This document shows, in pieces, positions 22,786 through 30,311 of a stretch of 64,000 nt of DNA. The stretch's first letter is position 1; every line of letters begins with the position of its first letter. The position numbers and the translations under genes are program-made. Under the pieces are notes generated by a model. The model saw only the letters and a list, made by a program, of their open reading frames with translations. It ran no database searches and had not been told where the DNA came from. Source of the stretch: Gordonia gummivorans (lineage in GTDB: Bacteria > Actinomycetota > Actinomycetes > Mycobacteriales > Mycobacteriaceae). The stretch spans positions 104,407-168,406 of the forward strand of contig NZ_JAKWBF010000008.1 in assembly GCF_022513585.1 (NCBI RefSeq), given 5' to 3'.

Positions 22786-22848
22786 CGCGTCGCCGGCGCG
22801 AGGCGTCGTGTCGAAACCACTGGCGAAACGACATTGTCATCTCGCCCA

Positions 22849-22929
22849 GCCTTCGAGGCTCTCGGCTTGGCGCCTCGAGCACATCAGGCAGCGGAAAGGC
22901 TTGGCGCGCCGACCATCTCAGGGAGCGGT
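22849..22929 (-). repeat. Short repeat family F, copy 2, overlapping the gcvP stop codon
   Basis: The segment contains CCTTCGAGGCT and ATCTCAGGGAGCGGTG, matching copy 1 at 4401-4440. The gcvP stop codon (22918-22920) lies inside it, so the element probably supplies the last codons of gcvP. The copy is degenerate, and its left boundary and orientation are approximate. Confidence 0.5.
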
Positions 22930-25809
22930 GGTGCTGCTGAACGCCTCGATCGGCGGACAACTGCAGACGAGGTTGCGGTCGCCGAACACGCCGTCGATGC
23001 GGCGCACCGACGGCCACACCTTGGCGCGTGCGCCGGCCGACGGCAGGCCCTGCGGATAGACCGCAACCTCGCGGGAGTAGGGGTGATTCCATTCTCCGAC
23101 GAGGCATTCCGACGTGTGCGGAGCGCCTCGCAACGGGTTGTCCTCGACATCCCATTCGCCCGCGGCCACCTTGTCGATCTCCGCGCGGATGGCGATCATC
23201 GCGTCGCAGAAGGCGTCGATCTCGTCGAGATTCTCGCTCTCCGTCGGCTCCACCATCAGCGTTCCGGCCACCGGGAAGCTCATCGTCGGTGCGTGGAAAC
23301 CGTAGTCGGCGAGACGTTTCGCAACATCGTCGACGGTGACGCCGGTCGACTTGGTGATTCCACGCAGATCGAGAATGCACTCGTGTGCGACGTAGCCGTG
23401 GTCGCCGGTGTAGAGCACCGGGAAGTACTCACCGAGGCGCGCGGCGACGTAGTTGGCGGAGGCGATCGCGGTCATCGTGGCCCGACGCAGCCCCGCCGCA
23501 CCCATCATCGCGATATACGCATAGGTGATCGGCAAGATCGACGCCGACCCGTACGGCGCGGCCGAGATCGTGATGTCGCCCGGCAGCTCGGGCGCCAGCG
23601 GATGCCCCGGCAAGAACGGGGCCAGGTGCTCACGCACCGCCACCGGTCCCACACCCGGTCCGCCCCCGCCGTGCGGGATGCAGAACGTCTTGTGCAGATT
23701 CAGGTGACTGACGTCGCCACCGAAGTGGCCGGGCCGTGCCACGCCGACCAGCGCGTTGAGGTTGGCTCCGTCGACATACACCTGACCGCCCGCGTCGTGG
23801 ACCGCCGCGCAGATCTCGCGGATGTCGTGTTCGAAGACACCGTGAGTGGACGGGTAGGTGATCATGATGGCCGCCACGCGACCCTCATTTGCCGCGATCT
23901 TGGCCGTCAGGTCGTCGAGGTCGACATCGCCGTTCTCGCGGCATGCGACCACCACGACGCGCATACCGGCCATCACCGCCGACGCCGCATTGGTGCCGTG
24001 CGCGCTCGACGGGATCAGGCAGACGTCGCGGTCGACCTCACCTCGACTCCGGTGGTAGCCACGAATGGCGAGAAGCCCCGCATACTCCCCCTGGGAGCCG
24101 GCGTTGGGCTGCAGGCTGACGCGGTCGTAGCCGGTCACGGCCACCAGCCAGTCCTCGAGGGTGGTGATGAGCTCGCGGATGCCGGCGGTGTCTGCACTCG
24201 GTGCGAACGGGTGCAGACCGGCGAATCCGGGCCAGGTGATCGGCTCCATCTCGGTGGCGGCGTTGAGCTTCATGGTGCACGACCCCAGCGGAATCATGCT
24301 GCGATCGAGCGCGATGTCCTTGTCCGACAGGGCGCGCAGATAGCGAAGCATCGCGGTTTCGGTGCGATACCGATTGAACGCCGGGTGGGTGAGGAACTCC
24401 GAGGTGCGCGTCTCGATCGGAGCGGCCAAGCCCCTCGGCTGCACCGATGCCGCGCTGAAGGCATCGAGCACCGCGGCGATGTCGGTATCGGTGGTGGTCT
24501 CGTCGCACGCGATCCCGACGACGTCGCCATCCACCCGGCGCAGGTTGATGCCGTGGCGCTTCGCTTGTGCCAGAACAGCGTCGGCCTGCCCGGGCGTGCG
24601 GACCTCGATCGTGTCGAAGAACGACGCGTGCGCGATCGCGAACCCTGCGGCCGCGAGGCAGTCGGCGAGACGCGCGGCATTGGCGTGGGTTCGTCGGGCG
24701 ATCGCGCGCAGACCTTCGGCACCGTGATACGACGCGTACATCGCGGCGATGACAGCCAACAGGACCTGCGCGGTGCAGATGTTGCTTGTCGCCTTCTCGC
24801 GCCGGATGTGCTGCTCACGTGTCTGCAGGGCGAGCCGGTAGGCGAGGTTGCCATCGGCATCCTTGGAGATACCGACCAGCCGTCCGGGCAGTTGCCTGGC
24901 ATGGCGCGTGTGGACCGACAGGTATCCGGCGTGCGGACCGCCGAAGCCCATCGGCACACCGAATCGCTGGGTGGTCCCGAAGCAGACGTCGGCGCCCTGC
25001 TCGCCCGGAGGCGTGATGAGGGTCAGCGCCAGAAGATCGGCTCCCACCGCCACCAGCGCACCCCGGTCGTGCGCGGCGTCGATGATCGGCGCGGCGTCGA
25101 CGATCCGCCCGGAAGCACCGGGCACCTGCAGGACGATCCCGAAGAACTCACCGTCGGGCAGCCCACCATCGGGCAACCCGGGATGCAGAGACGCCTCGAC
25201 GACGTCGATACCGAGCGGTTCGGCTCTGGTGTCGATGACCGCACGCGTCTGGGGATACAGGTCGGCGTCGACCACCAACCGGTTCGACTTCGACTTGCCC
25301 GCGCGGCGCATGAGGGTCATCGCCTCGGCCGCCGCGGTCGCCTCGTCGAGCATCGACGCTCCCGCGACCTCCATGGCGGTGAGGTCGGCGACCATCGTCT
25401 GGAAATTCAGCAACGCCTCCAACCGACCCTGGCTGATCTCGGGTTGATACGGCGTGTACGCGGTGTACCACGCCGGATTCTCGAGCACGTTGCGGCGGAT
25501 GACCGCCGGCGTATGGGTGTCGTAGTAGCCGAGACCGATCATCGACCGGGCGACCGTGTTCGTCTCCGCCAGGCCGCGCAGCCGTTCGGTCACCTGGGTC
25601 TCGCTCATCGGTGCGGGCAACCCGGCCAGGGCATCGGCCTCGGTGTCGTCGGTGATGACCGCCGGCACCACCTGCCCGGCGAGTTCGTCGAGGGACGCGA
25701 CGCCGATGAGGGCGAGCATGCGCTGTGTTTCGTCGGCATCCGGACCGACGTGGCGATCGACGAAGGCGGAAACATGGCTGTCGGACGACTCGGATGGCGA
25801 TGCGCTCAT
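22918..25809 (-). CDS. gcvP: Glycine dehydrogenase (decarboxylating), P protein
   Basis: A 963-residue PLP enzyme that decarboxylates glycine and passes the aminomethyl group to the lipoyl arm of GcvH. The N-terminal half has [12 protein letters not shown] and [16 protein letters not shown]. The C-terminal half has the PLP-lysine motif [18 protein letters not shown] and the [12 protein letters not shown] segment. It is the fused single-chain form. A tandem glycine riboswitch lies immediately upstream, so expression should rise with glycine. gcvH lies about 3.4 kb upstream on the same strand; gcvT is not in the window. The final residues and stop fall in repeat family F. Confidence 0.97.
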   Translation of the reverse strand: MSASPSESSDSHVSAFVDRHVGPDADETQRMLALIGVASLDELAGQVVPAVITDDTEADALAGLPAPMSETQVTERLRGLAETNTVARSMIGLGYYDTHTPAVIRRNVLENPAWYTAYTPYQPEISQGRLEALLNFQTMVADLTAMEVAGASMLDEATAAAEAMTLMRRAGKSKSNRLVVDADLYPQTRAVIDTRAEPLGIDVVEASLHPGLPDGGLPDGEFFGIVLQVPGASGRIVDAAPIIDAAHDRGALVAVGADLLALTLITPPGEQGADVCFGTTQRFGVPMGFGGPHAGYLSVHTRHARQLPGRLVGISKDADGNLAYRLALQTREQHIRREKATSNICTAQVLLAVIAAMYASYHGAEGLRAIARRTHANAARLADCLAAAGFAIAHASFFDTIEVRTPGQADAVLAQAKRHGINLRRVDGDVVGIACDETTTDTDIAAVLDAFSAASVQPRGLAAPIETRTSEFLTHPAFNRYRTETAMLRYLRALSDKDIALDRSMIPLGSCTMKLNAATEMEPITWPGFAGLHPFAPSADTAGIRELITTLEDWLVAVTGYDRVSLQPNAGSQGEYAGLLAIRGYHRSRGEVDRDVCLIPSSAHGTNAASAVMAGMRVVVVACRENGDVDLDDLTAKIAANEGRVAAIMITYPSTHGVFEHDIREICAAVHDAGGQVYVDGANLNALVGVARPGHFGGDVSHLNLHKTFCIPHGGGGPGVGPVAVREHLAPFLPGHPLAPELPGDITISAAPYGSASILPITYAYIAMMGAAGLRRATMTAIASANYVAARLGEYFPVLYTGDHGYVAHECILDLRGITKSTGVTVDDVAKRLADYGFHAPTMSFPVAGTLMVEPTESENLDEIDAFCDAMIAIRAEIDKVAAGEWDVEDNPLRGAPHTSECLVGEWNHPYSREVAVYPQGLPSAGARAKVWPSVRRIDGVFGDRNLVCSCPPIEAFSSTTAP

Positions 25810-25867
25810 GGTCGGGTCAACCTCTCACAGTTCCGGTCGGCATCGTTGTGCCCAACCGGTGGGCTGG

Positions 25868-26090
25868 CCCTCCCCCTCTGTCATGTCAACGGGTCGTCAC
25901 CGACCCCGACGCCTGAGAGATTCGGTCACCGATTCGCGATCGACGACCTTTCACCGTGGGCGGACGAGCACTGCCGTCACTTTCCAGAGACGCCGTCAAC
26001 ACCACGGTCCTGGGTGCCTGAGAGTTTGACGAGGAGGTATTGCTCCTTCGGCGGCCACCCTGGACCAGTGATCCGGTGACGCTCTCCCGT
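25868..26090 (-). ncRNA. Tandem glycine riboswitch upstream of gcvP
   Basis: On the minus strand the first aptamer shows CGGGAGAGC, GCCGCCGAAGGAGCAA, CTCTCAGGC and CTCTGGAAAG in the order typical of glycine aptamers. A second aptamer follows with GGTGAAAGG, another CTCTCAGGC, and a closing GACAGAGGGGGA. The element ends about 58 nt before the gcvP ATG. The second aptamer has a shorter and divergent purine-rich loop. Glycine binding normally turns on cleavage-system expression. Confidence 0.93.
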
Positions 26091-26178
26091 GATGCAGCGA
26101 CGCGTGTCCAGTTTAGGCCATGATCAACGACACACACGTCCTCGACTCGTGTGCCGCTCGTCGCACTCGTGTGAAGGA

Positions 26179-26844
26179 CTAGCCGGTGCGACGCGCGCGG
26201 CTCTTGCGCCGGGCAGCCAGCTCGTCTTCCGGGGCGGGCTCGCTCACACCGCCGTCGGCACGCTCACCCGGGAAATCGGCGATCGTCCCGGTCAGCTCCC
26301 GCATCGCACCGCTGACCGCGATGCCGAAGACGCCCTGGCCGCCCTGGAGGAGGTCCACCACCTCTTCGGCCGACGTGCATTCATAGACGGTCGTGCCGTC
26401 GGAGAACAGGGTGATCCGGGCGAGGTCCTCGACCCCGCGCTGGCGCAGGTGGTCGACCGCGACCCGGATGTTCTGCAACGAGATACCGGTGTCGAGCAGC
26501 CGTTTGACGATCTTGAGGACCAGGATGTCCTTGAAGGAGTACAGCCGCTGACTGCCGGAGCCGGCGGCGCTGCGGATCGACGGCACGACAAGTGAGGTGC
26601 GCGCCCAGTAGTCGAGCTGCCGGTAGGTGATCCCGGCGATCTGGCATGCACTCGGCACGCGATAGCCGATCAGCTCGTCGGGAACGGTGTCGTTGGGGAA
26701 CAGCCCGGGCGCGATGTCGTCGAGACTGCCCTGGGTCGCGGTCTGCTTCGGGCTAACCTGGGTCTGCGCCGGCTGGTCATCGATACCTGGCAGCGTGCTC
26801 TGATCCTGTGACGTGGCATCGTTGTCGACCGGCTGATCGCCCAC
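26179..26844 (-). CDS. MerR-family regulator (Rv1830/ResR-like)
   Basis: A 221-residue protein with a disordered acidic and glutamine-rich N-terminus, then a MerR winged helix at about residues 60-130 (YRVPSACQIAGITYRQLDYW, RLYSFKDILVLKIVKRLLDT) and a C-terminal region YECTSAEEVVDLLQGGQGVF. It corresponds by sequence and position to Rv1830, described as a regulator influencing growth and antibiotic recovery in mycobacteria. Effector cysteines typical of metal-sensing MerR proteins are absent. It is 335 bp after the gene for the nuclease-family protein and just upstream of the gcvP riboswitch. Confidence 0.83.
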   Translation of the reverse strand: MGDQPVDNDATSQDQSTLPGIDDQPAQTQVSPKQTATQGSLDDIAPGLFPNDTVPDELIGYRVPSACQIAGITYRQLDYWARTSLVVPSIRSAAGSGSQRLYSFKDILVLKIVKRLLDTGISLQNIRVAVDHLRQRGVEDLARITLFSDGTTVYECTSAEEVVDLLQGGQGVFGIAVSGAMRELTGTIADFPGERADGGVSEPAPEDELAARRKSRARRTG

Positions 26845-27113
26845 TTCAGACTCCCTCGCAACGCTCGGATCGGACCGTCAGGAACTGCCCGGCACCAGCG
26901 CCTACTCTACGCGGTGCGGGTACCCGTGCACCCGATCATCTCTACCTCGCCTGTCGAATCAGGCGATGTTGACCTCGACGGTATGTCCTATGCGGTCGAC
27001 GGATCAATGCGACGCGCCCGAACACTCGACGTCAACTCGAGATCGGCGCGAATGGTGACCTCGCGTTGCCCGTTCCGTTACCTGTGGCCGCTCGGCCGCA
27101 CGATCCCGGAAGC

Positions 27114-27614
27114 TCAGGCGCCGCTGGCCTTGAAGTCGTCGGGCGAGACGTTGTCGAGGAACTCTTTGAACTTCTCCACCTCGTCGTCACTCGGGGCGGG
27201 AGTCTCCTCGTCGGATTCCTCGTCGGGGATGAGGAGTCCGGCCTCCGCGAGCACCTCCTCGTCGGCGATGATCGGCACGTCGGCACGCATCGCCACCGCG
27301 ATGGAATCCGACGGCCGCGCGGACACCCGAAGATCCCCGGCGAAGACCATCTCCGCGTAGAAGGTGCCCTCCTGCATGTCGACGATGCGGACTTCGAGAA
27401 GCGTCTGCCCGAAATCGTTGATGAGGTTGACGATGAGATCGTGCGTCAGCGGCCGCGGAGGTTCGATACCCTTCTGCCGCAACGCAATCGACGCCGCTTC
27501 ACTCTGCCCGATCCAGATCGGCAGATACCGTTGACCGTCCACCTCGCGCAGCAACAACACGGGCTGGCTCTGCGGTGGCTCCACCCGGATACCCACCACT
27601 CGCATCTCGCTCAT
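27114..27614 (-). CDS. Bifunctional-nuclease-family protein (Rv1829-like)
   Basis: A 166-residue protein with the DUF151/BFN domain: MRVVGIRVEPPQSQPVLLLRE, LPIWIGQSEAASIALRQKG, and SARPSDSIAVAMRADVPI. The domain name comes from a plant nuclease, but the bacterial function is not established. The C-terminal 40 residues are acidic. The ATG at 27614 follows GGAGGTGG; GTG codons just upstream are less well placed. It lies between two MerR-family regulator genes on the same strand, as in mycobacteria. The 269 bp downstream contain no gene I can support. Confidence 0.87.
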   Translation of the reverse strand: MSEMRVVGIRVEPPQSQPVLLLREVDGQRYLPIWIGQSEAASIALRQKGIEPPRPLTHDLIVNLINDFGQTLLEVRIVDMQEGTFYAEMVFAGDLRVSARPSDSIAVAMRADVPIIADEEVLAEAGLLIPDEESDEETPAPSDDEVEKFKEFLDNVSPDDFKASGA

Positions 27615-27758
27615 TCCCACCACCTCCGTGTCGACGTGGACGTCACTTGAGAAGCATCAGTACTTTTGGTTTCCCCCGACGCTACACCGCAACGCCACGA
27701 TGCGGCGGCCGACTTGAGGCGCCACCGAACCCCATCGAGAAGATGAGACTCCCAGGGC

Positions 27759-27836
27759 TCAATCCAGCGCTGCGCGCCGAGCTGTCAATCCAGCGCTCCG
27801 CGCACAGCTGTCAATCCAGCGCTCCGCGCACAGCCG
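27759..27836 (-). repeat. Three 26-bp tandem repeats covering the ftsR 3' end
   Basis: Three units of 26 bp (27759-27784, 27785-27810, 27811-27836) each contain TCAATCCAGCGCT on the plus strand. The rightmost unit encodes the last residues and stop of the MerR gene, and the other two lie downstream. The middle and right units are nearly identical. The 26-bp period is not a multiple of three, so the extra copies are out of register. Confidence 0.9.
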
Positions 27837-28530
27837 CCTTGACGAGTTGGGTGTGCAGCGTGACCGACAGCGCCGCGATCTCCCGCACGAGTTCTTCGGC
27901 ACGGTCGCGCGCACCTGTCCCTTTGCCCTTCGCAATGGGACTCGCGATCTGCGCAACCAAACCGGCCTCGCGGTCGGCAGACACCTTGAAGGCCCGCAGA
28001 TGCCGGGTCTCGAGCCCGTAGCTGGCGAGAGCAGCCGCGGCCTCCACGAGACGAACCGCGTCCTCGTCGAAGAACCCCGCCGGTCCGGCGGTCAACAGTC
28101 CATTGCGCTGCAATTCGGTGACGAAGGCCGAATCCACGCCGGTCCGTTCGATCAACGATTCCCGCGACACCCGACCACCCCGCGAACCGAAATCGGTTGC
28201 CGGGGCGACCGCACCTCGCGCAGACGTCAGCAAACGCGTCGGCCCCGACTCGGTGCCGTCGCCGGAGTCGATGGCGTCGAGTTGCTCCTTGATCACCTTC
28301 AGCGGAAGGTACCGGTCGCGCTGCGCCGTCAACACGAATCGCAGCCGCTCACAATCGGCCTCGCTGAATCGGCGATATCCGGACGGGGCACGCTCCGGGG
28401 TGATCAACCCTTCCGATTCCAGAAATCGGATCTTCGAGATCGTGATGTCCGGGAAATCGTCGCGCAGCAACGCGAGGACCGCGCCGATGGACATCGATCC
28501 CTCTGACCGTCGAGCCGAAGAGGCCGTCAC
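27811..28530 (-). CDS. ftsR: MerR-family regulator FtsR (Rv1828-like)
   Basis: A 239-residue regulator with a MerR winged helix near the N-terminus (MSIGAVLALLRDDFPDITIS, KIRFLESEGLITPERAPSGY) and a long C-terminal helical region. Corynebacterium FtsR, the same family, activates ftsZ; Rv1828 is the mycobacterial homologue. The start is a GTG 5 bp after the garA stop; an ATG at 28494 with AGAGGGA upstream would give a protein starting at MSIGAV and is a real alternative. The coding end lies within a tandem 26-bp repeat. Confidence 0.88.
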   Translation of the reverse strand: MTASSARRSEGSMSIGAVLALLRDDFPDITISKIRFLESEGLITPERAPSGYRRFSEADCERLRFVLTAQRDRYLPLKVIKEQLDAIDSGDGTESGPTRLLTSARGAVAPATDFGSRGGRVSRESLIERTGVDSAFVTELQRNGLLTAGPAGFFDEDAVRLVEAAAALASYGLETRHLRAFKVSADREAGLVAQIASPIAKGKGTGARDRAEELVREIAALSVTLHTQLVKAAVRGALD

Positions 28531-28535
28531 GACGG

Positions 28536-28985
28536 TCAGGCGCCCGCTTCGTCGCGTGGGCCGCTGAGGAACACCAGGCGGAACTTGCCGATCTGCACTT
28601 CGTCCCCATTGCTCAGGGATGCGGTGTCCACCGGCTCACGGTTGACGTAGGTGCCGTTGAGGCTGCCGACGTCGACGACCTGAAACTCGTTGTCGCCGAG
28701 GCGGAACTCGGCGTGACGGCGACTCACGGTCACATCGTCGAGGAAGATGTCACTGTCGGGATGCCGGCCGGCGGACGTGGTCGCCTGGTCGAGCAGGAAG
28801 CGCGAACCCGCATTGGGCCCACGCTTGACGACAAGCAGCGCCGTCCCGGGCGAGAGTCGTTCGACCCCGGTGTCGGCGGGTTCATTCGAGGTCGGCGCAC
28901 TCGCATCGAGCTCATTGATGAACTCCTCGCGGAATACCGAGGTGGTTTCCACCGGAGCCTCGAAGTCCTTGTCGTTATCGCTCAC
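28536..28985 (-). CDS. garA: GarA, FHA-domain regulator of 2-oxoglutarate metabolism
   Basis: A 149-residue protein with an N-terminal ETTSVFREEF motif, the site where PknG and PknB phosphorylate adjacent threonines (Thr14/Thr15 here), and an FHA domain (SAGRHPDSDIFLDDVTVSRR, VGSLNGTYVN). Unphosphorylated GarA inhibits the 2-oxoglutarate dehydrogenase complex and NAD-glutamate dehydrogenase and activates glutamate synthase; phosphorylation makes the FHA domain bind its own tail and switches this off. It lies downstream of gcvH, with a possible small ORF between whose stop overlaps the garA ATG. Confidence 0.96.
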   Translation of the reverse strand: MSDNDKDFEAPVETTSVFREEFINELDASAPTSNEPADTGVERLSPGTALLVVKRGPNAGSRFLLDQATTSAGRHPDSDIFLDDVTVSRRHAEFRLGDNEFQVVDVGSLNGTYVNREPVDTASLSNGDEVQIGKFRLVFLSGPRDEAGA

Positions 28986-29197
28986 CGCTTCTCCTTCGTC
29001 ATCATCGGTGCCACCCGATCTTCGGCCATCACCGAGGGGGCCCGGTTCACTGCACCCGTCCGCTCCAGTTCGGCCTGGAACATCGGCGCGTTCACGCGAC
29101 CGGCATGTTCTTCACTCGCCCGCGATCGTCCGGAAACAACCGTACCGGTCACGCCGATCGCACCGGCAGGCGAGTCGTCTCCGGCACCGACGATCAT
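28982..29197 (-). CDS. Possible small protein between gcvH and garA
   Basis: A 71-residue frame beginning MIVGAGDDSPAGAIGVTG and ending in a basic MMTKEKR tail starts 28 bp after the gcvH stop, and its stop overlaps the garA ATG as ATGA. This spacing fits a coupled gene, but the sequence resembles nothing I know and has no membrane helix. It may instead be leader sequence. The frame extends further upstream into gcvH, so the start is a guess. Confidence 0.3.
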   Translation of the reverse strand: MIVGAGDDSPAGAIGVTGTVVSGRSRASEEHAGRVNAPMFQAELERTGAVNRAPSVMAEDRVAPMMTKEKR

Positions 29198-29225
29198 ATC
29201 CTCACCGAGGCACTCGCCACGGTCG

Positions 29226-29630
29226 TTATCCCTCGATGACGGCGCGGTATCCCGCCGCATCGAGGATGGCGTCGAGCGCCTCGGCGAGAGTTGCCTCGTC
29301 AGCGACCTCGATCTCCACCAGCCAACCCGAGCCGTACGGGTCAGAATTGACCAGATCGGGTGATGCGTCGAGTTCGTCGTTCACCGCCGAGACGGTGCCG
29401 TCGAGCGGACCGAAGATGTCGGAAACACTCTTCGTCGATTCGACCTCAGCGAAGGATTCACCTGCCTCGACGACAGCGCCGACCTCGGGCAGCTGCACGA
29501 AGACCACATCGCCGAGCGCGTCCTGGGCGAAGTCGGTGATACCGATTCGCACAAGCGTCGGCCCCTTCTTCTCCACCCACTCGTGTTCTGCGGTGTAGCG
29601 GAAGACTTCGGGTACCTTGCTATCGGTCAC
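29226..29630 (-). CDS. gcvH: Glycine cleavage system H protein
   Basis: A 134-residue lipoyl-carrier protein that shuttles the aminomethyl group between GcvP, GcvT and the lipoamide dehydrogenase. The lipoylation site is Lys67 in AEVESTKSVSD, preceded by YTAEHEWVEKKG and followed by YGSGWLVEIEV, all typical. It begins 3 bp after the pgsA-type gene, so the two are probably cotranscribed. It is separated from gcvP by the garA, ftsR, nuclease-family and Rv1830-like genes. Confidence 0.96.
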   Translation of the reverse strand: MTDSKVPEVFRYTAEHEWVEKKGPTLVRIGITDFAQDALGDVVFVQLPEVGAVVEAGESFAEVESTKSVSDIFGPLDGTVSAVNDELDASPDLVNSDPYGSGWLVEIEVADEATLAEALDAILDAAGYRAVIEG

Positions 29631-29633
29631 GTC

Positions 29634-30290
29634 TCAAACACCTTTCTCCTCGGTAGGAACTGTAGTGCGGTGGGCCGGCATCCGCCGCAAGACGAGGATC
29701 GTCTGATAGGCGTACAGGGCAAACGACCAGAGGTACAGCGCGACACCCCAGATCATGAATGCCCACCCGATCGGATAGCAGATCGTGCCGACCACCGAAT
29801 CGAACTGGCCGGCAAGGATCCACGGGAACGCACTCATCAGCGCGAAGGTCGCCGCCTTGCCGATGTAGAGCACCGGCAGGGCAAGGATCCCCCTGCTTCG
29901 CAGCAACGGCGCGGTGGCGAACAGGGCGACATCACGAAGCACGATCACGGCGATCAGCCACCACGGCAAGAACTCCCGGATGCCGAACGCGACCGGGATG
30001 ATCACGATGTACAGCCGATCCGCCGCCGGGTCCAGGAGAGCCCCGATCCGCGACGACTGATTCAGCAACCGCGCCAACTTGCCGTCGGCCCAGTCGGAGA
30101 AACCGGAGAACATCAGCACCGCGAACGCCCAGCCGTCCGCCTCCTCGACCAACAGCAGCCAGACGAACACCGGGATCAACAGCAGCCGCAACACGCTCAG
30201 CGCGTTGGGTACGGTGACAATCCTGTTGGGGACAATTCCGTCGGGCGCAGCCTCGTCGGGGACGCCCGTGTCCGGCGCAGTGTCGGACAA
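29634..30290 (-). CDS. CDP-alcohol phosphatidyltransferase (PgsA-type, Rv1822-like)
   Basis: A 218-residue integral membrane enzyme of phospholipid synthesis. The catalytic motif is complete: D66-x2-D69-G70-x2-A73-R74-x8-G83-x3-D87-x3-D91 in FSDWADGKLARLLNQSSRIG plus ALLDPAADR. About six hydrophobic helices follow the usual pattern. It could make phosphatidylglycerophosphate or cardiolipin; M. tuberculosis Rv1822 (pgsA2) is the positional match. It lies 21 bp after secA2 and 3 bp before gcvH. The Rv1823-Rv1825-like genes expected between it and gcvH are missing. Confidence 0.88.
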   Translation of the reverse strand: MSDTAPDTGVPDEAAPDGIVPNRIVTVPNALSVLRLLLIPVFVWLLLVEEADGWAFAVLMFSGFSDWADGKLARLLNQSSRIGALLDPAADRLYIVIIPVAFGIREFLPWWLIAVIVLRDVALFATAPLLRSRGILALPVLYIGKAATFALMSAFPWILAGQFDSVVGTICYPIGWAFMIWGVALYLWSFALYAYQTILVLRRMPAHRTTVPTEEKGV

Positions 30291-30311
30291 GATTTCAGAC
30301 CTTCGCAGCGG

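Noticed and set aside
22834..26079. Very long open frame (over 1000 codons) antisense to gcvP
   Set aside because: It mirrors gcvP codon structure in GC-rich DNA, is Arg/Gly/His-rich with no domain, and runs through the riboswitch.
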